This document shows positions 16,008 through 23,604 of a stretch of DNA of 24,768 nucleotides, piece after piece. This DNA comes from an uncultured Gemmatimonadota bacterium (lineage in GTDB: Bacteria; Gemmatimonadota; Gemmatimonadetes; Gemmatimonadales; GWC2-71-9). The DNA lies in the NCBI GenBank assembly GCA_946479805.1, contig CAMLHP010000018.1, positions 1-24,768 of the forward strand, written 5' to 3'. The notes beneath the pieces were generated by a model, which was not told the origin of the DNA, made no database searches, and saw nothing but the letters and a program-made list of their open reading frames with translations. Position 1 is the first letter of the stretch, and each line of letters starts with the position of its first letter. A program made the position numbers and the translations under genes.

Positions 16008-17693
16008 CTACATTCTGGATTCGACGTCAGCGAGGATCCGGGATTCCCGCCGGTCCGCCTCGGCCACCAGCTCCGCACCGTCGGCCAGGATCTGGCTCAC
16101 CAGCGAACGGTCTTTCAGCGTGCCTGCATTGATCCGCACGTTGAGCCAGGCACCCCTCACAGCCGTCCTCGCACAGCAGGCCGCAACTCCCGCATCCGAC
16201 ACCGACGCCTCAAGCCCGGACTCCGCCATTGCCGCGGCGACGTCGAAGATCTCCATGGATCGCTGCATCACGGCCCAGGGCACGTTGATCGCCCCGACCG
16301 TGGCGGCGTCTATCGCGACGCGCCGAGCGGCCTTCTCCTCGTCGGTTCCCTTCGGCAGCTGCATTGCCGCGAGCACGCCATCGAACGCGCGGGTGTCTGC
16401 ATCCACCAGTCGCAGCAGCTCGGCCTGGATCTCCTGTCCCCGCTCGGCCCAGTTCGAGAACTCCTCCCATCGTTCGTCCCAGCCTCGCTTGTGGGACGAG
16501 AGATTGGCCACCATCGCAGCCAGCGCCGCGCCCATCGCGCCCACCGCCGCCGAGACCGAGCCGCCGCCCGGGGCGGGGGACTCCGATGCGGTCTCTTCCA
16601 CGAACCCTTCGAGCGTCATCTGCACCAGCCGCCGGGTCGCGGGATCGCGGAGCCGGTACTCGATGATCCGCTCCTCCGGCACGAACGGCCCCAGCTCGCC
16701 CAGGCCGAGTGACCGCACGGCAATGTGAATCAGTTCGCGCTCAGAGACGCCGAGCGACCGGTGCTGCTTTCGGAGATAGTGACGCCCCGCGTCGACCAGC
16801 GCCTTGAGCGGTACCAGCCCCACCAGTTCCGAGCCGGTGACCCGCATGCCGCGCTCACGGGCCGCGCGCTCCACCTCGTCGAACGCAGCGTGGACCGGGG
16901 TGGTGCCGAGGTCGGTAAGGTTCATCGATACTTGCGCCACGCCGTACTCGTCGATGAACCAGCCGATGGCCTTGACCGCCTTGAGCGTGCCGGGCAGTGT
17001 CAGTGGTGCACCGGTATCGTCAGTCAGCACCTTGCCGGTGAGCGTGTTCCCCTCACGCCTGGGGCGGCCCGCCTCTCGCACGTCGAACGCCACCGCGTTG
17101 GCGCGGCGGGTGGAAGTGGTGTTGAGGTTGATGTTGTAAGCCACCAGAAAGTCGCGCGCGCCGATCACCGTCGCGCCGCTCCTGGCATTGAATGATGCCG
17201 GCCCGAAGTCCGGCTTCCACCGCGGCGTCCTGAGCCGCTGCTCCAGCGCCTCGTACTCGCCCTCACGGATCACCGAAAGTGACCGCCTGGAGGGGTCTGG
17301 CTGCGCAGCCTCGTACAGGTACACCGGGATCTTGAGGTCGCGACCTACCCGCTCGGCCAGGCCGCGAGCCAACTCGGCAGCTTCCTCCATGGTGATGCCC
17401 GAGATGGGCACCAGCGGGCAGACATCGGTGGCGCCCATGCGCGGATGCTCGCCATGGTGCTTGCGCATGTCGATCAGGTCCGCCGCCATCGCGATGCCGC
17501 GGAAGGCCGCCTCGACCACCGCCTCGGGCTCACCCGCGACGGTCACCACGGTTCGGTTGGTGGCCTTCCCCGGATCCACATGGAGCACCACAGCGCCCTC
17601 CACCGTGCCCATCGCTTCGGAAATCCGGCGAATGACCTCCGGATCCCGCCCCTCGCTGAAATTCGGCACGCACTCCAGAATGCGTTCGGTCAT
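16008..17693 (-). CDS. ftcD: Glutamate formimidoyltransferase / formimidoyl-THF cyclodeaminase (fused)
   Basis: 561 residues. ATG at 17691-17693 with GAGGAG upstream on the - strand. Residues 1-~330 are formiminotransferase: CVPNFSEGRD, DPGKATNRTVVT, then KHHGEHPRMGATDVCPLVPI with the expected catalytic His83. Residues ~357-555 are cyclodeaminase: FVEETASESPAPGGGSVSAA, then the helical domain. It moves the formimino group of formimino-glutamate to tetrahydrofolate, then closes the ring to 5,10-methenyl-THF and ammonia. The two activities fused is the animal-type layout; many bacteria carry them separately or use HutF/HutG. It converges with hutUI and lies 78 nt downstream of agmatine deiminase on the same strand, so it may be co-transcribed with the agmatine genes. 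Confidence 0.95.
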   Translation of the reverse strand: MTERILECVPNFSEGRDPEVIRRISEAMGTVEGAVVLHVDPGKATNRTVVTVAGEPEAVVEAAFRGIAMAADLIDMRKHHGEHPRMGATDVCPLVPISGITMEEAAELARGLAERVGRDLKIPVYLYEAAQPDPSRRSLSVIREGEYEALEQRLRTPRWKPDFGPASFNARSGATVIGARDFLVAYNINLNTTSTRRANAVAFDVREAGRPRREGNTLTGKVLTDDTGAPLTLPGTLKAVKAIGWFIDEYGVAQVSMNLTDLGTTPVHAAFDEVERAARERGMRVTGSELVGLVPLKALVDAGRHYLRKQHRSLGVSERELIHIAVRSLGLGELGPFVPEERIIEYRLRDPATRRLVQMTLEGFVEETASESPAPGGGSVSAAVGAMGAALAAMVANLSSHKRGWDERWEEFSNWAERGQEIQAELLRLVDADTRAFDGVLAAMQLPKGTDEEKAARRVAIDAATVGAINVPWAVMQRSMEIFDVAAAMAESGLEASVSDAGVAACCARTAVRGAWLNVRINAGTLKDRSLVSQILADGAELVAEADRRESRILADVESRM

Positions 17694-17710
17694 CCATTCT
17701 CCTCGCGCCT

Positions 17711-17772
17711 TGTGACTCGCGGCTCGTGACTTGCGACTCGTACTCGCGACTCGCGACTCGTGACTCGCGACT
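17711..17772 (-). repeat. GACTCGCGA-type repeat between agmatine deiminase and ftcD
   Basis: Irregular tandem copies of GTGACTCGCGACTC-like units fill the gap between the two genes and touch the agmatine deiminase stop (17772-17774). It belongs to the same family as the repeat inside the hutU 3' end. Confidence 0.88.
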
Positions 17773-18812
17773 TACCCCGGCCACTGCTGGGTCACGCAGT
17801 GAAATGCGCCCAGCCCCCAGACCAGGTCGGTGCAGTCGATACCCACCACTTCGCGGTCGGGAAATAGATGCTGCAAGGTCTGGAGCGCTTCCGGGTCCCT
17901 CGCAGGGTCGTACGTGGGTACCAGCACGATCCCGTTGGCGATGTAGAAGTTGGCGTAGCTGGCAGGCAGCCGCTGGCCATCGTACTCCAGCCGCCTCGGC
18001 ATCGGCAGCGTCACTATGTGAAAAGGTTCACCGCCCTGGTCCCTCATCTCGCGCAGCCGCGCAAGGTTTGCCGCCAGGGGTTCATGGTTGGCGTCGGATG
18101 GGTCATCCTCCACCACCGTTACGATGGTGTGCTCGTTCACGAACCGGGTAATGTCGTCCACATGGCCATCAGTGTCATCACCCTCGATGCCGTCCCCCAG
18201 CCACAGGATGTTACTCACTCCCAGAAAACTCCGCAGATACTCCTCGATCTGCATCCGCGTCTTCTGCGGATTCCGGTTGGGATTGAGCAGGCACGATTCG
18301 GTTGTCAGCAGGGTACCGAGTCCGTTCACGTCGATCGACCCACCTTCCATCACGATGCCGGGATGGAAGACAGGCAGCCCCATCGTCTCGCCTATACGGG
18401 ACGGGATTTCATCGTCCAGGTCGTAGGGGGGATACTTGTCACCCCAGGCATTGAACCCCCAGTCGATGATCGCCTGCTCGGTGCGTCCTTCGGTCCTGCG
18501 CTGCACGAATATGGGCCCGTGGTCCCTGCACCAGGCGTCGTTGGTCGGATTGTGGTGGAAGTGCACGCCGCGGAGTGCCACCCCTTCGGCCCTGAGAAAG
18601 CTTTCAACTTCCGCTTCCATGTCTGCACCGGCCACATTGATGTGAACTTCTTCCCGGGACTCGAGATGCCGCACCATGGCGGCAAAGATATAGGGCACCG
18701 GCTCGAACTTGCCGGGCCACGACTCGCGCTTGTGGGGCCAGCTGAGCCAGGTGCCGCGGTGCGGTGCCCACTCCGCCGGCATGCGGTAGCCGAGTTGCGC
18801 TGGAGTCGCCAA
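17772..18812 (-). CDS. aguA: Agmatine deiminase
   Basis: 346 residues from a TTG at 18810-18812. An in-frame ATG at 18780-18782 is the alternative; neither has a ribosome site. The TTG gives the family-like start LGYRMPAEWAPHRGTWLSWP. It converts agmatine to N-carbamoylputrescine plus ammonia. Family motifs are NDAWCRDHGPIFV, VMEGGSIDVNGLGTLLTTES, LLNPNRNP, DDTDGHVDDITRF and the catalytic Cys339 in FHCVTQQ. The usual segment before that Cys is Gly-rich, and here it reads GLGAFHC. It follows N-carbamoylputrescine amidase, so the two complete agmatine to putrescine. The 7-bp GAGAAGT array reaches to within 2 nt of the TTG. Confidence 0.95.
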   Translation of the reverse strand: MATPAQLGYRMPAEWAPHRGTWLSWPHKRESWPGKFEPVPYIFAAMVRHLESREEVHINVAGADMEAEVESFLRAEGVALRGVHFHHNPTNDAWCRDHGPIFVQRRTEGRTEQAIIDWGFNAWGDKYPPYDLDDEIPSRIGETMGLPVFHPGIVMEGGSIDVNGLGTLLTTESCLLNPNRNPQKTRMQIEEYLRSFLGVSNILWLGDGIEGDDTDGHVDDITRFVNEHTIVTVVEDDPSDANHEPLAANLARLREMRDQGGEPFHIVTLPMPRRLEYDGQRLPASYANFYIANGIVLVPTYDPARDPEALQTLQHLFPDREVVGIDCTDLVWGLGAFHCVTQQWPG

Positions 18813-18814
18813 AT

Positions 18815-18906
18815 GAGAAGTGAGAAGTGAGAAGTGAAAAGTGAGAAAGGAGAAGTACGTTGGTGCCGAGCGTGAGATCAGCGGAACGCCCCCATCTCAC
18901 TTCTCA
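18815..18906. repeat. Heptamer array GAGAAGT with an inverted copy
   Basis: Six contiguous 7-bp units at 18815-18856 (four exact GAGAAGT, plus GAAAAGT and GAGAAAG). A reverse-complement copy (TCTCACTTCTCAC) lies at 18894-18906, ending where the amidase stop begins. The two can form a hairpin in the aguB-aguA gap. The 37 nt between them show no gene. Confidence 0.88.
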
Positions 18907-19797
18907 CTAATCGATGTACCGCTTGGTGAGTTCGTCGTAGGCGTCTATCCGCCGGTCCCTCAGGAATGGCCAGTGCGTGCGGCTCACGTCCACCTTGGCC
19001 AGGTCCACGTCGGCGGTGAGCACTTCCTCGCCCCGGCCGCCCTTGACCAGGATGCGGCCACCCGGATCGGCCACGAAGCTGCCACCCCAGAACTCGATGC
19101 CGCCTGGCTTCGGTGCGCCCTCGTGTCCCACTCGGTTGACCGCGCAGACGTAGACTCCGTTGGCGATGGCGTGACTCCGCTGGATCGTCTCCCACGCTGC
19201 CTGCTGTTGCTCTCCGTGCTCGGCCTTCTCGGGCGGGAGCCAGCCGATCGCGGTGGGGTAGAACAGGATCTGCGCACCAGCCATGGCCGTGAGCCTGGCA
19301 GCTTCAGGATACCACTGATCCCAGCAGACCAGCACCCCGATCCGTCCGTACCTGGTGTCCCACGCCCGGAAGCCCAGGTCTCCAGGGGTGAAGTAGAACT
19401 TCTCGTAGTACTGCGGGTCGTCCGGGATGTGCATCTTCCGGTACTTGCCGAGGTACTCGCCGCCCGCATCAATCACGGCTGCGGTGTTGTGGTAGAGTCC
19501 TGCAGCACGCTTCTCGAACAGCGACGCCACGACGACCACGTCCAGATCCTTCGCCAGCTTCGCCAGCCGCTCCGTGCTGGGTCCCGGGATCGGCTCCGCC
19601 AGCGAGAAGTTGTCGTGATCCTCGACCTGGCAGAAATACTGGCTTCGGAACAGCTCCTGGAGGCACACGATCTGCGCTCCCTTGGCCGCCGCCTCGCGTA
19701 CTCCGGCCTCGGCCCTGGCCATGTTCTCGGCGGGATCAGTGGTGCAGGCCATCTGCACCAGTCCCAGGCGCACGGTGGTTGACGCGTTTTTCGACAT
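18907..19797 (-). CDS. aguB: N-carbamoylputrescine amidase
   Basis: 296 residues. It hydrolyses N-carbamoylputrescine to putrescine, CO2 and ammonia. It is a nitrilase-superfamily enzyme with the triad Glu48 (LQELF), Lys121 (KYRKMHIPDDP) and Cys158 (VLVCWDQWYPEAAR). The phrases FYFTPGDLGF and RSHAIANGVYVCAVNRVGHE are typical of AguB. It is followed 94 nt downstream by agmatine deiminase, which supports the assignment over other nitrilases. The ATG at 19795-19797 has no Shine-Dalgarno; a TATCTT box lies 7 nt upstream, as at hutU, suggesting leaderless transcription. It should be the first gene of a - strand unit aguB-aguA-ftcD. Confidence 0.95.
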   Translation of the reverse strand: MSKNASTTVRLGLVQMACTTDPAENMARAEAGVREAAAKGAQIVCLQELFRSQYFCQVEDHDNFSLAEPIPGPSTERLAKLAKDLDVVVVASLFEKRAAGLYHNTAAVIDAGGEYLGKYRKMHIPDDPQYYEKFYFTPGDLGFRAWDTRYGRIGVLVCWDQWYPEAARLTAMAGAQILFYPTAIGWLPPEKAEHGEQQQAAWETIQRSHAIANGVYVCAVNRVGHEGAPKPGGIEFWGGSFVADPGGRILVKGGRGEEVLTADVDLAKVDVSRTHWPFLRDRRIDAYDELTKRYID

Positions 19798-19810
19798 GAA
19801 AGGGAAGATA
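19798..19810 (-). promoter_or_regulatory. aguB: Probable leaderless promoter of the agmatine genes
   Basis: On the - strand TATCTT (19805-19810) is followed by CCCTTTC and the ATG. It matches the hutU element (TAACTT, CGCTTTC, ATG) at 15 of 17 positions from TTA to ATG, and likewise abuts a CCTTACCG array. Confidence 0.5.
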
Positions 19811-19820
19811 AGGCGGTGAG

Positions 19821-19860
19821 CGGTAAGGCGGTAAGGCGGTATGGCGATATGGCGGTAGCG
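19821..19860 (-). repeat. Octamer tandem array, CCTTACCG type, inverted orientation
   Basis: On + the units read CGGTAAGG (two), CGGTATGG, CGATATGG and CGGTAGCG, with a 7-nt unit before them. Relative to the downstream gene (aguB), the orientation is the same as that of the array before hutU. Confidence 0.88.
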
Positions 19861-19886
19861 CTACAAGCACGTCCGGGCCGCGAGCT

Positions 19887-19974
19887 CCGATGTCTCGTGG
19901 AGGCGGCCTGCGGGCCTATCGCCCAAGGCGGACGAAGTCCGCCCGCCCGCTTTGCCGCCGGAAGGAGACATCGG
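19887..19974. other. Nested inverted-repeat element, possible structured RNA
   Basis: The outer arms CCGATGTCTC (19887-19896) and GAGACATCGG (19965-19974) pair perfectly over 10 bp. Inside, GGCGGC and GCGGGC near 19901-19914 can pair with GCCCGC and GCCGCC near 19945-19960. The centre holds a perfect GGCGGAC-GAA-GTCCGCC hairpin (19927-19943). It fills the gap between the glycogen operon end (20010) and the aguB promoter. No T-run follows, so it is not a standard terminator. No known RNA class was recognised. Confidence 0.5.
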
Positions 19975-20009
19975 TGCAAGCGGACCGTGGCGCCGAGCCC
20001 AAGCGCATC

Positions 20010-21932
20010 TTAGCCGAGCCTGATTCTGCCAGAGCCCCTCGCCAGCGGCCAGCGCAGCAATGTCGCGTCGCCCTGGCGGGTGCGCTCCATGCCGCGCTCG
20101 CTCTTCGACACCGTCTCCACCGTTGCGGTCCAAACTTCCTCCGCGTCATGCTCCATGGCGATCTCACCGCTCAGCGTCAGCTCCACCGTGAACCATCCGG
20201 GTCCTGCCGCTTCCCACCGGTAGCCTGCGCCGATGGCACCAGCTGCCGAAATCCGGACTTCCTTGGCTAGCGGCAGCATGCCTTCGGGCGACTGGAGCAC
20301 AACGCTGACCTGGTCTCCCGCCTGCTTCACGTTGAACGCGAAATTCGCCCTGGTCCAGCTGACCACCGGCTGGTACCTCGCGGCGGCCCACGCCTCGCGG
20401 GTCACGTCGGGGCTCAGCACCCGCTCCTGCAGCATCGCACGATCATCGAGGTCCACCGGCGGGCGCTGCTCCAGCCGCAGCTCGTGCTCCAGGTCATGGA
20501 TGCTGGGCGCGCCACCTTCTGCTGCGTGATGGTCGCCGCCGCCGTGAAGCGCCTCTTCATGGTAGGCCTCCCAGCGTCGGGTCAGGACGTCGAGCAGGTT
20601 CCTGCCCTCGCTGAAGCGGGTCCACTCCTCGACTGCGCCACCCCGGCTGGGGCTCAGCACCACCGATGCCTCCTCCGAGTGCATCCACAGCTCGTCGCGC
20701 CCGTCAAAGTCGAAGTCCAGCCGCTCGACCTCGAGCTGCTCGCCGGCACGAAGCAAACCCTCCGCAACTGCCAGCTCGCGCCACAGCGCGGCCCGGAGAT
20801 GCGGCAGGTAGAGCCCGCCGAACACCCCGTGCCAGTAGGCGTCGTTGCACTGCGCCCGCGCAATGGTGTCGCGCACTTCCCTCGGGTTGCCGCGCTCCCG
20901 GCAGAGGAGGGAGAGCCATTGGGCCTTCTTGTGCAGCCGGTTCGACTCGGAATACTTCGCCAGGAAATTGCGCCAGTGGGTACCGCGCAGCAGCACGTCC
21001 GCACCGGCAGCCATCCGGCCTTCACCCAGTTCCTGCTCGAGTTCCTGCAGCCGAAGCGCAGTGGCCGGCGGCGAGGACCAGCTTTCCATCTCGCGGTAAG
21101 ACGCATCCGGCAGGTACGCCAGCCTGGCCGCCGGGACCCCATCCCTGGCGGCACTGAAGGTCGAAAGCTCCAGTACGCCGTCAGCCTGGAGTGTTTCGAG
21201 CTCATCGGCGAAGCGGTCGAGCCAGCCACGGGTGTAGACCCAGTCGTGGGTGCCGGGCCAGCCGCCGAACTTCTCCCCATCGTCGGCCAGCACCGCGAGC
21301 GGTGCGGCCCGCGCATGCAGCGACCTGAGGTACGCGCCGAACTCCTCTGTCGGCCGGAAGGGGACCAGGTAACGCAGCCGCTCATCGATCGCGAACAGCG
21401 AGAGCCGGCGGTGCTCTGCCTCGGTCTCGTACGGGACGTGGAGCAGTTCTCGCCGCAATCCGGTGATGAGGAAGTGCCTGTCATCCACGATGGCAAATTC
21501 GATCCCCGCATCGGCGAGATCGGCCGCGACGTCAGGTACCCACACCCGTTCGGTGAGCCACGCGCCCCGTGCCGTCACTCCGAAGCGGCGGGACAGCTCT
21601 TCCCGCATCCGGGCCACCTGCTCGACCCTGTCGGCCCTGAGCAGCGCGGCGAGAATCGGCTCGGTCCAGCCTGCGGCGAGGAGTTCGATGTGGCCATCTG
21701 CTGCGAGCCGGCCCAGCCGGTCGAGGTAGCTGGGCGAATGCCGTCCCAGCCATTCGATGAGCGGGCCCGACACATGGAACGTGACCGGAAAGAGGTTGCG
21801 CCGCTCCAGCAAGTCCAGCAGCGGCGCGTACACTTCCTCGACGTGCTGCTGAAGCACGTGGTCGAAGTTCCCCACCGGCTGGTGCAGATGAAGGCCGAAC
21901 AGGAATCGTGTCGGTGGCGCCGGCTCGCTCAC
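20010..21932 (-). CDS. GH57 4-alpha-glucanotransferase / alpha-amylase
   Basis: 640 residues; the ATG overlaps the upstream GH57 stop by 4 nt. The GH57 catalytic domain has GLHLHQPVGNF, the nucleophile Glu128 in AWLTERVWVP and the acid/base Asp in LADDGEKFGGWPG (217/218). These motifs match Thermococcus-type 4-alpha-glucanotransferase and related amylases rather than branching enzymes. The C-terminal ~270 residues are the DUF1925/DUF1926-type beta region (e.g. SVVLSPSRGGAVEEW, RANFAFNVKQAGDQVSVVLQ). It transfers or hydrolyses alpha-1,4-glucan segments in the cytoplasm; there is no signal peptide. It is the last gene of a glgA-GH57-GH57 operon, so a role in glycogen remodelling is likely. Transferase versus amylase cannot be decided by eye. 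Confidence 0.9.
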   Translation of the reverse strand: MSEPAPPTRFLFGLHLHQPVGNFDHVLQQHVEEVYAPLLDLLERRNLFPVTFHVSGPLIEWLGRHSPSYLDRLGRLAADGHIELLAAGWTEPILAALLRADRVEQVARMREELSRRFGVTARGAWLTERVWVPDVAADLADAGIEFAIVDDRHFLITGLRRELLHVPYETEAEHRRLSLFAIDERLRYLVPFRPTEEFGAYLRSLHARAAPLAVLADDGEKFGGWPGTHDWVYTRGWLDRFADELETLQADGVLELSTFSAARDGVPAARLAYLPDASYREMESWSSPPATALRLQELEQELGEGRMAAGADVLLRGTHWRNFLAKYSESNRLHKKAQWLSLLCRERGNPREVRDTIARAQCNDAYWHGVFGGLYLPHLRAALWRELAVAEGLLRAGEQLEVERLDFDFDGRDELWMHSEEASVVLSPSRGGAVEEWTRFSEGRNLLDVLTRRWEAYHEEALHGGGDHHAAEGGAPSIHDLEHELRLEQRPPVDLDDRAMLQERVLSPDVTREAWAAARYQPVVSWTRANFAFNVKQAGDQVSVVLQSPEGMLPLAKEVRISAAGAIGAGYRWEAAGPGWFTVELTLSGEIAMEHDAEEVWTATVETVSKSERGMERTRQGDATLLRWPLARGSGRIRLG

Positions 21933-23599
21933 GTGGCTGCCGCGGCCCTGCTGCCGCCCAGCGCGCGCCGGACGGCCTTCAGCACATCGGGAAAGAGGTC
22001 GTCCCGGTGCCGCAGTCGTTCGGCCAGCGCCTCGGCTTCGCGGAACTCCTGCGCCGAATCACTGCCCAGTCCCTGGAGCAGCCGCTCGAGGTCACCGCAG
22101 TGCTCCTTGAAGCGGCGCTCGCCGTAGTCCGCCACTACGCCGGTCGAGATGATGAACTGCCAGTCGGATGACTGTGCCAGCAGCAGGGTGCGCGCGGCTT
22201 GCGCCAGCACCGCGTGACGAGCAGGCACGTCGATGGTTCGTGCCGCGATGGACCAGAACGTCTCTTCCAGCGGCCACAGCCGCTGCCAGGTCCATGCCGT
22301 CCTGGGGCTCAGCCACATGCTGAAGTCGCCGTTGGCGCCCCAGGTGCCCTCGGGGAGCCGCACGGCGGCCTTGGGTGGATGCCGGTCGAGATGTCCCGAC
22401 GCTGAGCTCGGCGTGATGCCCCTGGCGCCGGCGATCGAACGGTATGTGGCGGAGAGAAAGTCGGGACCTTCGAACCACCAATGTCCGAACAGCTCGGTGT
22501 CGAACGGTGCAGCGAGCACCGGGTGCTCCCTCGCCGGCAGTTCGGCCGCGACTTCCTCCAGCAGCCCGGTGAAGTGGCGCGCATGTATGGCAGCCTGCGC
22601 CATCGCACGCGCGGGGTCGTAGGGCTGCTTGCCGCCGAGGTCCACACCGGGGCCCGTGACTTTCCAGAGCCGGAGGCCGCCGGGCCAGCGCAACTTGTGG
22701 AACTCGAGGTAGTCGCCATCACCGGGGTAGCCTTCCTGCCGGCTCCAGACCTGCCGAGCCACTCTCGGGTCGCGCACCAGTGCATTGATGCGGGCGGCTC
22801 CGCCCGACAGCACGCCATAGCCGCGATAGGGAGACCGGCCCAGCGCCGATTCCGGCCGCGTGGAGGACACGATCTCGCCACCGCTGGCAATGCCAATGGG
22901 TGTTCCACCCATCACAAGATGCGCGTCCACGAACACCCAGCTGAATCCAGCGTCGGCCACGAACTCGTCGGTGCCACGCCGCACCGCAGCGCGCGGCGCT
23001 CCGGGCCACGGATCCCACGGGCCCCGGGGACGGTAGGCGCATTCGGGCAGCCAGCAGCCGCGGGGCGCCCGGCCAAAGAGGCGTTCGTGCTCGTGGAAGC
23101 CCACTTCGAGCTGCAGCTGGATGCTCTCGTCCCGCGCCAGCAGCGGCAGGAAACCGTGGGTCGCCGCAGAGCTCATCAACTCGATCCGCCCCGATTCCTC
23201 CAGCTCCCTGAGCGCACCCACTATGTCGCCGTCAATCGTGCGCCACAGCGTGCGGAGCCGGGTGATCCGGTCCTTCCAGAACGCGGCTACCGGCTTCAGT
23301 TCGCCGTCACCCGTCGAGTCGAGCGAGCCCGGGGCTTCGGCGCAAGCGGCGAGCCGCTGGTCGAAGTAATCCTCCATCTCCGCCTGGAAGATGGGAGACG
23401 CAAGCTGGTTGGCCAGGACGGGCGTCACGCCGATGGTCACCGGGGCGGGAACGCCATCGGCCCCGAGGGCGCGGAGCACTTCCAGCAGTGGCAGGTAGGT
23501 ATCGAGCGCGCCCTCGGCGATCCAGTCGCTGCCGTGAGGCCAGCGGCCGTGGTTCAGCACGTAGGGCAGGTGACTGTGCAATGCCAGGACGAAGTCCAT
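21929..23599 (-). CDS. GH57 1,4-alpha-glucan branching enzyme
   Basis: 556 residues from the ATG at 23597-23599 (MDFVLALHSHLPYVLNHGRW), 5 nt after the glgA stop. The frame is open for ~99 more codons upstream, but these overlap glgA and do not resemble the family. Motifs are HSHLPYV, the nucleophile Glu186 in GCWLPECAYRP and the acid/base Asp367 in APFDTELFGHWWFEG. These match TK1436-type GH57 branching enzymes. The C-terminal helical domain (WQRLWPLEETFWSIA, LLLAQSSDWQFIISTG) is also typical. It makes alpha-1,6 branches in the glucan produced by GlgA. It replaces the more common GH13 GlgB, which is not seen in this window. Confidence 0.94.
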   Translation of the reverse strand: MDFVLALHSHLPYVLNHGRWPHGSDWIAEGALDTYLPLLEVLRALGADGVPAPVTIGVTPVLANQLASPIFQAEMEDYFDQRLAACAEAPGSLDSTGDGELKPVAAFWKDRITRLRTLWRTIDGDIVGALRELEESGRIELMSSAATHGFLPLLARDESIQLQLEVGFHEHERLFGRAPRGCWLPECAYRPRGPWDPWPGAPRAAVRRGTDEFVADAGFSWVFVDAHLVMGGTPIGIASGGEIVSSTRPESALGRSPYRGYGVLSGGAARINALVRDPRVARQVWSRQEGYPGDGDYLEFHKLRWPGGLRLWKVTGPGVDLGGKQPYDPARAMAQAAIHARHFTGLLEEVAAELPAREHPVLAAPFDTELFGHWWFEGPDFLSATYRSIAGARGITPSSASGHLDRHPPKAAVRLPEGTWGANGDFSMWLSPRTAWTWQRLWPLEETFWSIAARTIDVPARHAVLAQAARTLLLAQSSDWQFIISTGVVADYGERRFKEHCGDLERLLQGLGSDSAQEFREAEALAERLRHRDDLFPDVLKAVRRALGGSRAAAAT

Positions 23600-23604
23600 G
23601 TGAC

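Noticed and set aside
15881..16078. Open frame on the - strand encoding an Arg-rich 65-residue product
   Set aside because: It reads through the inverted repeat and the end of ftcD; the composition is a repeat artefact.
19927..19943. Mini-ykkC/guanidine-II riboswitch hairpin near the agmatine genes
   Set aside because: The loop is GAA within GGCGGAC/GTCCGCC, not the ACGR loop of that class, and the second matching hairpin is missing.
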